A stretch of DNA of 64,000 nucleotides from CF-162 sp963667205. Lineage in GTDB: Bacteria > Chloroflexota > Dehalococcoidia > SM23-28-2 > RBG-16-64-32. The position numbers and the translations under genes were made by a program. The notes under the pieces are model-generated. The model saw only the letters and a list, made by a program, of their open reading frames with translations. It searched no databases and had not been told where the DNA came from. The stretch is taken from contig OY762959.1 in the NCBI GenBank assembly GCA_963667205.1, forward strand, positions 496,001 through 560,000, in the 5' to 3' direction. Positions 33,962-43,360 of this stretch are shown in pieces; position 1 is the first letter of the stretch, and the number at the start of each line of letters is the position of its first letter.

Positions 33962-34342
33962 TTAGACTGGCAGCGATTCGCGAACGCCGTTGGAGGTGCG
34001 CGCGATGCGGTTGTCCCCGTCGACGTAGACGAGACGTGGATGGTAGGCGTCGAGTTCGGATTCGGCGAGTTGTTTGTAGCTGATGATGATGACGATGTCG
34101 CCGCTGTTGATGAGCCGGGCGGCAGCGCCGTTGAGGACGACTTCGCCGGCTCCGCGCGCGCCTTCGATGGCGTAGGTGACGAGGCGAGCGCCGTTGTTGC
34201 AGTCGACGACGTGCACCTGCTCGTGCGGGAGGATGTCGGCGGCTTCCATGAGTACGGGATCAAGTGTGATGGAGCCCTCGTAGTCGACGTCTGCGCCGGT
34301 ACAGGTGGCCCTGTGGATCTTGCTCTTGAGCATGGTGCGCAT
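33962..34342 (-). CDS. panD: Aspartate 1-decarboxylase
   Basis: The proenzyme self-cleavage site Gly-Ser is in ADVDYEGSITLDPVLMEAAD (~17-36), giving the pyruvoyl cofactor. RTMLKSKIHRATCTGADVDY, DILPHEQVHVVDCNNGARLV and VLNGAAARLINSGDIVIIIS match PanD throughout. Length 126 aa is normal. It makes beta-alanine for PanC. It is the first gene of the pan operon, with promoter and leader just upstream. Confidence 0.96.
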   Translation of the reverse strand: MRTMLKSKIHRATCTGADVDYEGSITLDPVLMEAADILPHEQVHVVDCNNGARLVTYAIEGARGAGEVVLNGAAARLINSGDIVIIISYKQLAESELDAYHPRLVYVDGDNRIARTSNGVRESLPV

Positions 34343-34512
34343 GCTTCGTCCCTCCCGGACAGGCCCACGAAAAAACCCTTTCGGCGGGCCGAAAGGGCAC
34401 GATTCTGCGCGCTGAGCGCTGTATGTGCCGTCTCGGCCCTAACGGGTCCAAGCGGGTCCTGGCGTCTGTTCTGCCCTTGCGGGCATCTCTGTGGCCGCCC
34501 ATCGGGGTCGGC
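34343..34512 (-). promoter_or_regulatory. Structured 5' leader of the pan operon (candidate attenuator)
   Basis: About 170 nt separate the predicted transcription start (~34512) from panD. The leader holds a GNRA-type hairpin (GCCC-GCAA-GGGC near 34474-34485), several CCCG/GGGC segments that could pair alternatively, and an intrinsic terminator 28 nt before the panD ATG. A 'pan' RNA motif is known upstream of pantothenate genes, including in Chloroflexota. I could not verify its consensus here, so assignment to that class is inference. Confidence 0.55.
34370..34397 (-). terminator. Intrinsic terminator inside the panD leader
   Basis: On the minus strand CCCTTTCGG pairs with CCGAAAGGG (9 bp, 4-nt loop) and is followed at once by six T. 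It lies between the promoter and panD, so it would stop transcription of the operon unless prevented. Confidence 0.85.
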
Positions 34513-34518
34513 GCAATC

Positions 34519-34546
34519 AGTGTAGCAAAGAGGCGGGCGCTGTCAA
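34519..34546 (-). promoter_or_regulatory. Sigma-70-type promoter of the pan operon
   Basis: Minus-strand TTGACA (34546-34541), a 16-nt spacer and TACACT (34524-34519). The -35 is a perfect match and the -10 differs from TATAAT at two or three positions. It is the clearest promoter in the window, and transcription would run into the panD leader. Confidence 0.8.
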
Positions 34547-34569
34547 CGTTGTGCCGTGGCGCACAAATG

Positions 34570-34602
34570 AAAACGGAGCCCCATCCCACGGGGCTCCGTT
34601 TT
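34570..34602. terminator. Bidirectional intrinsic terminator
   Basis: AAAACGGAGCCCC and GGGGCTCCGTTTT form a perfect 13-bp stem with a 7-nt loop. It sits just after the stop of the 61-aa gene (minus strand) and just upstream of the pan promoter, insulating the operon. Confidence 0.88.
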
Positions 34603-34633
34603 CAAAGGAGGCCAAGCATGGCTAGCTTGCGGG

Positions 34634-34819
34634 TTAGAAACGGCCGGGCGGGGAATCGAAGCCCCCGAACGTGGCCTTCTGGGGTGCCAATCGGCGCGTG
34701 ATCGACAGGTCGAGCACGCTCCAGCGAACCTGATTCGTTGACTCGGACTTGCCGTCGTGCTTAATGATGGCTGTCTTTGTCGGGTTGCCTTGCGGCTTCT
34801 TTCGAAATGGGTTCAGCAT
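34634..34819 (-). CDS. Small basic protein of unknown function (61 aa)
   Basis: ATG 34819 has GAAGGGA about 8 nt upstream. The product starts MLNPFRKKPQGNPTKTAIIK and ends FGGFDSPPGRF. It is rich in Lys, Arg and Pro and has no TM helix. A strong terminator follows 30 nt after the stop, and upstream lie paired GTTAAC sites, so it appears to be a free-standing single-gene unit. No family recognised. Confidence 0.6.
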   Translation of the reverse strand: MLNPFRKKPQGNPTKTAIIKHDGKSESTNQVRWSVLDLSITRRLAPQKATFGGFDSPPGRF

Positions 34820-34890
34820 TTGGTGTCCCTTCAGGTCTCGTCTGCTGTCCGGTCGTTGATGCCAGTTTCCACCCTGCAGGTGAACAGGCG

Positions 34891-34935
34891 GGTTAACCAA
34901 CGCCCAACCATAGTTAACCGACGGTAAACGGTTCA
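34891..34935. promoter_or_regulatory. Repeated GTTAAC operator-like sites in a divergent intergenic region
   Basis: GGTTAACC (34891-34898) and AGTTAACC (34912-34919) are spaced 21-22 bp, two helical turns. A related GGTAAACGGTT follows at 34923. The region lies between the divergent 61-aa gene and the thiolase gene, where a dimeric regulator could act on both. Further along, TTAAGG and TAGACT (18-nt spacer) may be the thiolase promoter. Confidence 0.45.
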
Positions 34936-35022
34936 TGTGGGGTTAAGGCGAGGACCGGCGCTATGCTAGACTGACGCCTGCCATAAACGGGAAGTAGATA
35001 AGCACCAGGAGGTCGCCCCAAG

Positions 35023-36268
35023 ATGCGAGAAGCAGTGCTTGTAGACATGATCCGCACACCGTTCGGCCGCGCCGGCCAGCGCGGCGTGTTCCGCGACATC
35101 TCGCACGTTGAGATGGTCGTACCGCTGATGAAGAACGTGCTTGACCGCAACAACGTGGGCGGCGAAGAAGTGGACGAGGTGCTGTGGGGCTCCGTCGGGA
35201 TCGCGGGGATGCTTACACGCTCGCGGCACTATGTGCTGGAGGCCAGCCTGCCGCATACGATTTCGGCGACGGACATGAACAAGCAGTGCGGATCGTCGCT
35301 GCAGGCGAGCACGCAGGGCGCGTTCCCGGTGATGGCGGGGAATGTCGGACGTGGTGATCGCCGGCGGCGTGGAGACGATGGACCGGGTGAACCCGATCCC
35401 GCCCGGCGACGAGACGAACCTGCAGTAGGTGCAGACGGCGGAAGTGATGTCGAAGGAGTTCCTGCAGCCGTGGCCGGACAAGGACAAGGCACCGCAGTGG
35501 CAGAAGCGCTGGTACCAGGTGACGGAGCCCTGGATCATGGGCATGGGTCAGACAGCCGAGAAGCTGGCCGGCGAGCGGGGCGTCTCGCGAGAGGACGCCG
35601 ATAGGTTCTCGCTGGAGAGCCACAAGAAGACCGTCCGCGCGCAGAAGGAGGGTCTTCTGGCGGACGAGATCCACCCGATCGAGATCGCCTATTCGGACGG
35701 TACGAGTGTGAAGGTGGAGACAGACCAGAACCCGCGCGAGAACACCTCGCTGGAGAAGCTGGCGACGCTGAAGCCGGCGTACACGGCGGACGGCCAGGTG
35801 ACGGCAGGCAACGCCAGCCCACGCACGGACGGGGCGACGATCTGCCTGATCATGGAGAAGGAGACGGCGAAGGAAAAGGGTCTGAAGCCGCTCGCGACGT
35901 TCCGGCATGCGGCATCGGTGGGTGTGGATCCGACGATTATGGGGATCGGCCCGGTGCCGGCGACGCAGAAGCTGCTGAAGCGCAGCGGGATGGCGCTGGA
36001 CGACTTCGACCTGATCGAGATCAACGAGGCGTTTGCCTGCCAGGTGCTGCCTTGCGGCGCGGAGCTGAAGTGGGACTGGGACAAGGTGAACCCGAACGGC
36101 GGCGCGATCGCCATCGGGCACCCGCTGGGCGCAACGGGGACACGCCTGATCGGGACGATCGCCTACGAGATGCGCCGCCGGGATGCCGAGTGGGGCCTTG
36201 TGACGCTCTGCATGGGCGCGGGCATGGGCATGTCACTGGCGCTGCAGCGCGAACACTACGACTGGTAG
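35023..36268 (+). pseudogene. Acetyl-CoA acyltransferase (thiolase), one frameshift and one in-frame TAG
   Basis: AGGAGG precedes ATG 35023. REAVLVDMIRTPFGRAGQRG and NKQCGSSLQASTQGAF carry the nucleophile Cys (~87). An extra base near 35340 shifts the frame; SDVVIAGGVETMDRVNPIP then continues it. TAG at 35426-35428 follows ETNLQ. The frame resumes VQTAEVMSKEFLQPW and runs to the end with NEAFACQVLP, the GGAIAIGHPLGATGTRLIG His motif and LCMGAGMGMSLALQRE with the second Cys. All catalytic residues survive, so only two point lesions break a normal ~414-aa enzyme. It would act in beta-oxidation or in making acetoacetyl-CoA. Confidence 0.88.
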
Positions 36269-36449
36269 CTCCGGTCACGAGCGGCAGCCGCTCCCGGTGC
36301 CGCGATTGCAGAGGCACCGAGCGCAAGTGCAGCGTACGTAGCGGCCACGATGGCGCTCAAGAGCCGAAGGTCACGAAGCGAGCGGCATCTGTACTCCGCC
36401 GGCGGCGGCCGGAGGCCTCGGGCGTGTTACGTTGCGCCACGGAGGAGTG

Positions 36450-37417
36450 ATGACAGGCCTGTACCCGGCGATTGAGCCGTACGAGCATGGGATGTTGGAG
36501 GCCGGTGGCGGCGATCTCGTGTACTGGGAGACCTGCGGCGATCCGCGCGGAAAGCCGGCCCTTGTGCTGCACGGCGGCCCCGGCTCCGGGTGCACGAAGT
36601 GGCACCGCCGCCTGTTCGATCCGGCGGTCTATCGCGTGGTGCTGTTCGACCAGCGGGGGTGCGCGCGGAGCAGGCCGCACGCGAGCGAGCCGGACGCCAA
36701 CCTGGCCGGTAACAACACGGCGAATCTTCTCAAGGACATCGAGCTGCTGCGCCAGACCGTGGAGGTGGAGCGTTGGCTGGTGCTCGGCGGGTCGTGGGGA
36801 AGTACGCTGGCGCTGGCCTACGCTGAGTCGCACCCTGACCGGGTGACGGAGATGGTCCTCTTCGGCGTGACGACGGGGCGACGCGAGGAGTTTGACTGGC
36901 TCTTCCGGGGCGGTCTGTCGGCCCTCTTCCCGGCGCAGTGGCAGGAGTTGCGCGAGGCGCTGCCGGCGGGCCGACCGGGACGACGAGGTCGTGGAGGCGT
37001 ACCACCGGCTGCTGGGCGATCGCGACGCCTCGGTCCGGAGGCGCGCGGCCGAGGCGTGGTGCCTGTGGGAGTCGGCAACGCCGGCGTGGCCGCCAACGAC
37101 GGGGCTGGCCGAGAGGTTCACCGATCCCGACTATGCGCTGGCGTTCGCGCGGATCGTGACTCACTACGTCAGGCATGACGCGTGGCTGGAGAACGGGCGC
37201 CTGCTCCGCGAGGCCGGCGCGCTGGCCAACGTTCCGGGAGTCCTGCTGAACGGCCGGTTCGACTTCCAGGCACCGCTCGGCAATGCGTGGGCGCTCAAAC
37301 GGGCGTGGCCGGGCGCCGAGCTGGTGATCGTTGGAGGACGCGGGCCACGCAGCGAGTGCTCCGGCCCTCACGCGAGAGCTCGTCCGGGCCACCGATCGGT
37401 TCGCCGGCCACACGTAG
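36450..37417 (+). pseudogene. Proline iminopeptidase-like S33 hydrolase, two frameshifts
   Basis: GGAGGAG precedes ATG 36450 closely. TGLYPAIEPYEHGMLEAGGG, VLHGGPGSGCTKWHRRLFDP and FDQRGCARSRPHA are typical of proline iminopeptidase. The nucleophile is in GGSWGSTLALAYAE. The frame shifts near 36970 (DRDDEVVEAYHRLLGDRDAS continues) and again near 37335, after which EDAGHAASAPALTRELVRAT supplies the catalytic His, with TAG at 37415. Joined length ~322 aa is normal. The Asp lies in GVLLNGRFDFQAP. It would remove N-terminal proline from peptides. Confidence 0.88.
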
Positions 37418-37420
37418 AGG

Positions 37421-37636
37421 CTAGCGCGCGGAAGAACTGGGCCGCACCGGGGCAACCCAGAGAGTGCGCTCTCGCCTGAAGCCGTTGAGGAAGTCGCGCC
37501 GTTCGCCACAGCGCTGGCAGGTACCGTTGCTGCTGGGGCCGTTCTGTTTGTCGATCAGCCAGTGATGCGGGTGAGGATCGACGCCAGAGCCCCCGTCTGA
37601 ACCGCCCGTTAGAAGGAGCGCCGTTCGCTCATCCAC
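37421..37636 (-). CDS. Small CxxC zinc-ribbon protein (71 aa)
   Basis: GTG 37636 overlaps the end of the upstream zinc-ribbon gene (GTGGATGA), so it is translationally coupled. HHWLIDKQNGPSSNGTCQRC and GERRDFLNGF give one CxxC knuckle with the 'HHW.I....GP.S.G.C..CG..R.F.N' pattern that recurs in small Actinobacteria and Chloroflexota proteins of unknown function. The C-terminal tail (RPSSSAR) has little conservation. Confidence 0.6.
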   Translation of the reverse strand: MDERTALLLTGGSDGGSGVDPHPHHWLIDKQNGPSSNGTCQRCGERRDFLNGFRRERTLWVAPVRPSSSAR

Positions 37637-37862
37637 GCTTCCGCCCCACCGTGTCCAGGACGGCCCGGGCGGCGCGTCGGGCCAGGCGCTGCGGGGGCTC
37701 AGCATAGCCGGTGATTCGCGCGGCATCTCGCGCCTGCCGACAGGTAGGACAGCGGACGGGCTCGTTGTGTCCCAGCTCATCGCAGAGCTCTTGTTCGGCG
37801 ACGGTGAACTCGAAGGGCCGAATACAGTCCGAGCAAGGGAGGGTTTTGTCCAGGTATGCCAT
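37629..37862 (-). CDS. Probable zinc-ribbon domain protein (77 aa)
   Basis: Two CxxC knuckles are seen in MAYLDKTLPCSDCIRPFEFT and NEPVRCPTCRQARDAARITG, with VAEQELCDELGHNEP between. This matches the 'probable zinc-ribbon' family, whose members are small and often bind zinc with four Cys. Its role is unknown. It leads a two-gene unit with the CxxC protein downstream. Confidence 0.8.
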   Translation of the reverse strand: MAYLDKTLPCSDCIRPFEFTVAEQELCDELGHNEPVRCPTCRQARDAARITGYAEPPQRLARRAARAVLDTVGRKRG

Positions 37863-38082
37863 GCGACCTCACTCCGATCTGGGATGGGATCGGTCGGGGT
37901 CACACGAGCCGGAAGTTCGCTAGGCTGAAGCCTGCGGGGCCCAAACGTCCTTGTCTGGGGCGGATGATACCATGACCCATCGGCGTTGGATGTGCCAACT
38001 AGCCATCTGACTGCCAGGTGCGCCAGTTCACCGCGGAGACCCGCACTTGATACCCGATTCCCTTCGCGTTACCTACTCCGCC

Positions 38083-39358
38083 CTACTCGACGACCAGAAC
38101 CTCCGAGCCCATCCCCGGACACCCTGGCTCCTGCGTTACGCCTAGCCCCGCGTCGAAACGCAAGAGCTTTAGCGAATCGACCGGCGTGACGTTACCGCCG
38201 CAATCCACGTCGCCCCAGCGATGAAGCGAGGCGTTCTGAACATCGACGACCTCGCCAAAGTCAGGGCAGTTGCCAGTGTTGGCGGGCAAGCCGGCGTCGA
38301 AGCGCAGGGTGAGCAGCGAGTCGATCGGGTCCGCCGAGCCGGAGCAGTTGTTGTCGCCCCAGGTCAGAGTCACCGGCTCGGGCGTCGGCACCGGGGTTCC
38401 CGGCTCATCGACGCCCCAGTCATGATGGGCGTAGACTGCGCCCGGCGGCGAGATGACGACGGCGCCGGATCCGTCGGCGTTGGCGACGACGATGCTCTTC
38501 GGGCTCGGGCCCGAGAGGGGGGGGGGCCGCCGCGATCTGCCCGTATGAGATCTGCGTTCCGTCCGGTGAAAACGTTGGGTCGTACTGGTGCGTGCTCGGA
38601 TCGTTGATTAACAGCTCGAAGCCTGTGCCGTCGGCGTTCATCACAGCGATGTTGCTCGCGCTCACGTTGCCACCACCGGTCGGGGTCAGCGCCGCGGCAT
38701 AATTGAAGATGATCCGCTCGCCATTGGGGGACCAGGAAGGCTGGCTCTCTTCGTCCTGCGGTGTGTTCGTCAGATTGGTCTGGCCGGTTCCATCAGCGTT
38801 CATCACCCAGATGTCGCCCTCGAAGAGGGCGCCCGTCTGGCGCATATAGGCGATCTTGTCTCCGTTCGGCGACCAGGCGGGGGTGACTTCGTTGCCAACC
38901 GGCGTGTTTGTCAGGTTGGTGAAGCCGCCTGTGCCGCTCAGATTGATGGCCTGGATGTCCCCCTCGTAGCCGAGAGCGATCTTGTCGCCGCTGGGGGCGA
39001 AGGACGGACCGAACATGTGGCTGTCGGTACCGGGGATCTTGTTCGCGGTCCCGTTGTCCTTGTAGTAGATCCCGTCACTGGGTATGTCCCCCAGGAAGAG
39101 ATGGCGGAAGACGATCGATTCACCGTCCGGGCCGAATGCCGGAGTAAGATCCGAAAAGCCCGGCGTGTCGATCTGCGTCACGTCGCTTCCGTCCGGGTTC
39201 ATCGTCGACAGCCGGTTCTCGCCCGCCGACTGATCGATGAAGAGGATTCTCCCGTTCGTTCCCGGAAAGACCGCGTCCGTGCGCTTCGTGTTGGCGGCCG
39301 TCACCAGTGCAGCGCCGACCACCAGTGCGATCAGCACAGTCAGAACTATCCGTCTCAT
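38083..39358 (-). pseudogene. Secreted TolB/PD40-type beta-propeller with dockerin-like C-terminus, frameshift in a G run
   Basis: GGGAGG lies before ATG 39358. A signal peptide (IVLTVLIALVVGAALVTAA) leads to PD40-type repeats such as STMNPDGSDVTQI, PAWSPNGDKIAYMRQ, WVMNADGTGQTNLTNTP and PTFSPDGTQISYG, as in TolB. Near 38516-38527 a run of ten G (C on the coding strand) breaks the frame; the continuation is SIVVANADGSGAVVISPPGA. A Pro/Thr linker leads to the two-loop domain WGDNNCSGSADPIDSL...WGDVDCGGNVTPVDSL to the stop at 38083. Without the shift it is ~424 aa. Homopolymer error or phase variation are both possible. Confidence 0.85.
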
Positions 39359-39401
39359 CCAGACCTCCCTTGCGCCCCGAAAGGCCGTCTCACGTGCGTC
39401 A

Positions 39402-40629
39402 TCAGGACACCACGACATTTGATCCGATGCCAGGACACCCTGGCTCCTGCGTCACGCCCAGGCCCGCGTCGCTGCGCAGAAGCTTTAGCGAATCGATCGG
39501 GTTCACGAAGCCGGAGCAATCAACGTCGCCCCAGGGGTGCGGCGAGGCGTTCTGCACGTCGACGATCTGGCCGAAGTCAGGGCAGTCGCCGGTGTTGGCC
39601 GGCAGGCCCGCGTCGCTCCGCAGTGTGAGCAGCGAGTCGACGGGGTCAGGTGGCGTCCCGGAGCAGTTGGCGTCGCCCCACGCTACCGTCTGGCCAGCGG
39701 GCGGCGTCTCCGTTGGTGTTGCGGTTGGTGATGCCGTCGCGGTTGGTGATGCCGTCGGCGTCGCGGTTGGCGCGGACGCCGGACTGTAGAGGACCGCGAG
39801 GCCGTCGGTCAGGGGGGGGCTGGATGTACGAGTAGTGCAGCCCCGTGTTTGCGTCGAAGCTTAGCCCGCTCGTCGCTGACAGGCCGTCCTTCCAAAAGAG
39901 AGCTTCCTCCGGGAAGACGCCGTCGGCATACTGGATCTTGATGTTCCCATCCGCCGCAGAAGCCCCGGCGACAGTGGCCGGGCCGACGCTCGGTCCCTCG
40001 TAGAGGATGATTTCGAAAGCCACATTCCCGCAGGTACAGAGTTGGTGACAGACGCCGTCCCACTGGGCGATGAACGTTCGGTTCGGGGCGGTGCCGTTCG
40101 TGCCGTAGTAGACCTCCCCACAATCATCGCTGGTGTAGAGGTCATCGAAGAAGGCCGCGATCAGTGGGTTCAAGCCCCATCCTTCGTCGCGGCAGTTCCC
40201 ATCGCCATGTGGAATCGGATTCCCTAAATCTGCCTCTTCCGGGCTCGGATTGGTCTTGTCTTCATTGTATCCGTGATTGCAATGAAAACCGTTTTCGTCC
40301 ATATGCTCTGGTCCTGGAATCGTGAGGCTGATAAACCCGTTAGTGGTGATCTGCACCGTGTCATACGTGCTGCCGAAGAAGTTGAAGTCAAACGGGAGCG
40401 ACTGGGTAAAGGCACCATCGTCCACATTATGGTCCCAGTTGTCTATCACCGTTCCTGTCGTCGTGATGTCGATCCAGTCGAACGTGATGGACGGGTCAGG
40501 GGCGTTGGAGTCGGTCCAGGTGTAGCCTGACGAGTCTGGGCCGGAGGTGTTGGCCGAGGCGTTCAGCGCCGTCCACGCCACGGTGATGGTGATCACGATT
40601 GCCACGAGGCCTATTGCGGTTGAGCGCAT
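39402..40629 (-). pseudogene. Secreted nidogen-like domain protein with dockerin-like C-terminus, frameshift in a G run
   Basis: A signal peptide (STAIGLVAIVITITVAWTAL) is followed by LPFDFNFFGSTYDTVQITTN with GFISLTIPG and DGVCHQLCTCGNVAFEIILY. This arrangement is seen in nidogen-like and related bacterial surface modules. Eight G at 39812-39819 (+ strand) coincide with a frame break after HYSYIQPP. The other frame then gives a Thr/Pro/Ala linker (VLYSPASAPTATPTASPTAT) and the two-loop domain WGDANCSGTPPDPVDSL...WGDVDCSGFVNPIDSL, ending TGA at 39402. Joined length ~409 aa. Confidence 0.82.
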
Positions 40630-40662
40630 GAAGATGTCTCCCTGTGGTCTGCGGTCCCGGGG

Positions 40663-43326
40663 CTATGACTCCGTGATCATCACCTCAGCGCCCATCAAGG
40701 GGCAGTTCGGTTCCTGCGTCACGCCCAGGCCCGCATCGTACCGCAGCAGCTTGAGCGAGTCGATCGGGTTCACGAAGCCGGAGCAATCAACGTCGCCCCA
40801 GACGTGAAGAGAGGCGAACGCAACATCGACCGTCGTGCCGAACGCGGGGCAGTCGCCGGTGTTGGCCGGCAGGCCAGCGTCAATGCGCAGGGTCAGCAGC
40901 GAGTCAACCGGGTCAGCGGAGCCGGAGCAGTTGCCGTCGCCCCAGGCCACGCTCTCGCCCGAAGGCGGCGTCCCCGTCGACGTTGCGTCTGTGCTCGTCG
41001 GAGGGCTTCCCGAGGGGTTCGCGGTCGCTGTAGGCGTGGGGGCGGCCGTCGCCGTGGGCGGGTCGGATTGAAGCGGGATGGGAGTGGCCGTCGGCGTCGG
41101 GCTGGGGCTCGGTGTGGGCCCAGTCGGAGAGGGCGATAGCGTCTCACCGATCGGTGTCGCCGTCGGTGTCGGGGTGGGCGTTGGAGTCGGTGTTGAAGGC
41201 GGCGCCTGCTCCACCTCGACGCAGTTCGAGAACTCGGACGTATCGTTGGTCGTCAGGTTCGTCGTCGTCGTCGTGATCTCGGTGCCGAGGGCGAGGCTAG
41301 CGGGAGTGAAGATCGTAAAGCTGGCGCTGGCGCCGGCGTCGGTGGTGACCACGACGGATCCCAGGAACGTCTGGCCCTCGCCGTTGCCGCTGGGATCGCA
41401 GACGTCGTTCTCGAAGAACTGGATGCGGAAGTCTGTGTTAGGGACGCTGTCGAGGGAGCCGCGCACGAGGAGGCTGCCGGAGAGCGCCTCGATGAGGACG
41501 AGGAAGTTCTGGAGGTTGTTCGCGCCACCGTCGGGATCGTCGGGGTCGTTCGGAGTGACGCCGTCAGCGCCGAGGTCAATACCGATGCCAGCATTGGAGT
41601 GAATGAGGTTGGAGACGAGCGCGACGCCGGTGGCGATGGGGTCGACGGCGACGCCGGCGCCGCCGTTGAAGGCGACGGTGTTGGCGAGCGCGCTGGGGCC
41701 GCCGACGATGGTTCCCGAAGCCTTGATCAGCATGCCATCGCCCGCGTTGCCGAGCGGCGCGGCACCGGAGACGTCGGTCCCGACGCGGTTGCTGCGGATC
41801 ACGAGACCGCTTCCGCCTTCGAACGCCCAGATGCCGCGGCCGCCGTTGCCGGAAATCACGTTGTTCTGGACGGTTACGTCGACGATGTTGAGGCCGATGA
41901 AGATACCGTCTGTGACGTTACCCAGGGCCTGAGTGCCGCTGATGTCCGTGCCTATTCGGTTGCGCTTGATGGAGGTGCCCGAAGAGGCGGGGACGCCGGG
42001 GATCGCGACGCCGCGGCTGTTGGCTGAGATGACGTTGATGCCGGCGAGGGAACCGTCGCCGATGACAGTGCCGTCCGCTGAGGCGCTGACGCCGAGGCCA
42101 CCGTTGCCGAGCGCTAGGGAGCCGGAGACGTCAGTGCCGATGTAGTTGCCCAGGACCATATTCCCGGCGCCAGACAGAACCTTGACGCCCTCCGCGCTGT
42201 TGCCGGAGATGAGGTTGCCCGCCCCAGCGGCAGTGCCACCGATGGTGTTGCCCAGGCTTTCGATGAGGACTCCGACGGCGTTGGGGACAGCCTGGGTTCC
42301 TGTGACGTCGGTGCCGATGCGGTTCCCCCGAATGAGGTTCGAGTCCGCGATGCCGCCGCCGATACGAACGCCGTGGAGGGTGTTGCCTGAGATCATGTTG
42401 CGTTCGGCCGCACTGGTACCACCGATGACGTTGCCGTCGGCGCCAGTGACCACGCCCGGTCCCAGCCCGAACCCGATGATGACTCCGGTGGCATTCGCGA
42501 GGGCCTGCGTTCCGCCGGCGTTCGTGCCGATGTAGCTGTTCTTGACGGCGTTTGCCGCGGAGTCACCACGGATCTCAACGCCGATTTCGAGGCCGGAGAT
42601 GACGTTGCGCTGAGCAGGCGCGGGGCCGCCGATGACATTCTCGAAGCCATTAAGAACCTGAACGCCCGTACCGCCAGCGCTTGCATCGATAGAGCCGGTA
42701 AACTCCGTTCCGATGTAGCTGCCGTGCAGGGCGTTCCTCGCCCCGTCCGCGAACACCACGCCTCGCCTGGTGAACTGCAGCCCGTTTACGACAAGGCCGC
42801 GGACGATGTTGTCTGAGCCGGTGAATATGAGGCCGTCGTCGATGACGCCGCTCATGTCGATTTCGATGGCGATAGTGGCGTTGTTGCCGACGAGGAGGGT
42901 GTTGGCGCCGGCGCCGGGCTGGGTGTAGCCATCGATGGTTACGCCGTCATCGAGCTCTACGAGCGCCTCGGTTGGCTGAATCGTGCAGAGACCGCCCGAG
43001 CAGCCGGGGTCGGCGCCAGGGATGTTGAAGTGGACCGAGTCGCCGTTGGCGGTGGCGGCGAGGGCCGCGCGGAGGGTACAGTCGCCCCCCGGGAGGGCAT
43101 CGCACGAGCCATCATCGTCGTCCGCCGTGGAGTTGACGTTCCACGTCGTTCCGCCGCTGGAAGCTGGGTAGGGTACAAGAAAGACGACAAGCAACGCTGC
43201 GGTTGCGACTAGTAGCCCCACGACTGTTGGGATTCGAAGCCAAATCGTTCGCGTAAAAGGATATCCGCGGGGGATGTGGCGTGAGTATACGGACGCCGTC
43301 CCGTACAGGTCAATCTGCTGGTTCAT
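40663..43326 (-). CDS. Large secreted right-handed beta-helix protein with dockerin-like C-terminus
   Basis: ATG 43326 (MNQQIDLYG...) is the likely start; the frame also extends to 43521 without homology. TM/signal segment at ~35-55 (TVVGLLVATAALLVVFLVPY). A CSLREA-like motif (GDCTLRAALAATANGD) follows. About 500 residues of beta-helix repeats carry the recurring phrases 'VIGGTSAAERNMISGN' and 'RIGTDVTGTQAVPNA', roughly 65 residues apart. A Calx-beta-like segment, a long Thr/Pro/Ser linker (~770-800) and the two-loop domain (WGDGNCSGSADPVDSL...WGDVDCSGFVNPIDSL) complete it. At ~887 aa it is the largest surface protein here; probably an adhesin. Confidence 0.87.
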   Translation of the reverse strand: MNQQIDLYGTASVYSRHIPRGYPFTRTIWLRIPTVVGLLVATAALLVVFLVPYPASSGGTTWNVNSTADDDDGSCDALPGGDCTLRAALAATANGDSVHFNIPGADPGCSGGLCTIQPTEALVELDDGVTIDGYTQPGAGANTLLVGNNATIAIEIDMSGVIDDGLIFTGSDNIVRGLVVNGLQFTRRGVVFADGARNALHGSYIGTEFTGSIDASAGGTGVQVLNGFENVIGGPAPAQRNVISGLEIGVEIRGDSAANAVKNSYIGTNAGGTQALANATGVIIGFGLGPGVVTGADGNVIGGTSAAERNMISGNTLHGVRIGGGIADSNLIRGNRIGTDVTGTQAVPNAVGVLIESLGNTIGGTAAGAGNLISGNSAEGVKVLSGAGNMVLGNYIGTDVSGSLALGNGGLGVSASADGTVIGDGSLAGINVISANSRGVAIPGVPASSGTSIKRNRIGTDISGTQALGNVTDGIFIGLNIVDVTVQNNVISGNGGRGIWAFEGGSGLVIRSNRVGTDVSGAAPLGNAGDGMLIKASGTIVGGPSALANTVAFNGGAGVAVDPIATGVALVSNLIHSNAGIGIDLGADGVTPNDPDDPDGGANNLQNFLVLIEALSGSLLVRGSLDSVPNTDFRIQFFENDVCDPSGNGEGQTFLGSVVVTTDAGASASFTIFTPASLALGTEITTTTTNLTTNDTSEFSNCVEVEQAPPSTPTPTPTPTPTATPIGETLSPSPTGPTPSPSPTPTATPIPLQSDPPTATAAPTPTATANPSGSPPTSTDATSTGTPPSGESVAWGDGNCSGSADPVDSLLTLRIDAGLPANTGDCPAFGTTVDVAFASLHVWGDVDCSGFVNPIDSLKLLRYDAGLGVTQEPNCPLMGAEVMITES

Positions 43327-43360
43327 CCGCCCGGGTCCAGCGTGCGGCCGTATGCGGCAC

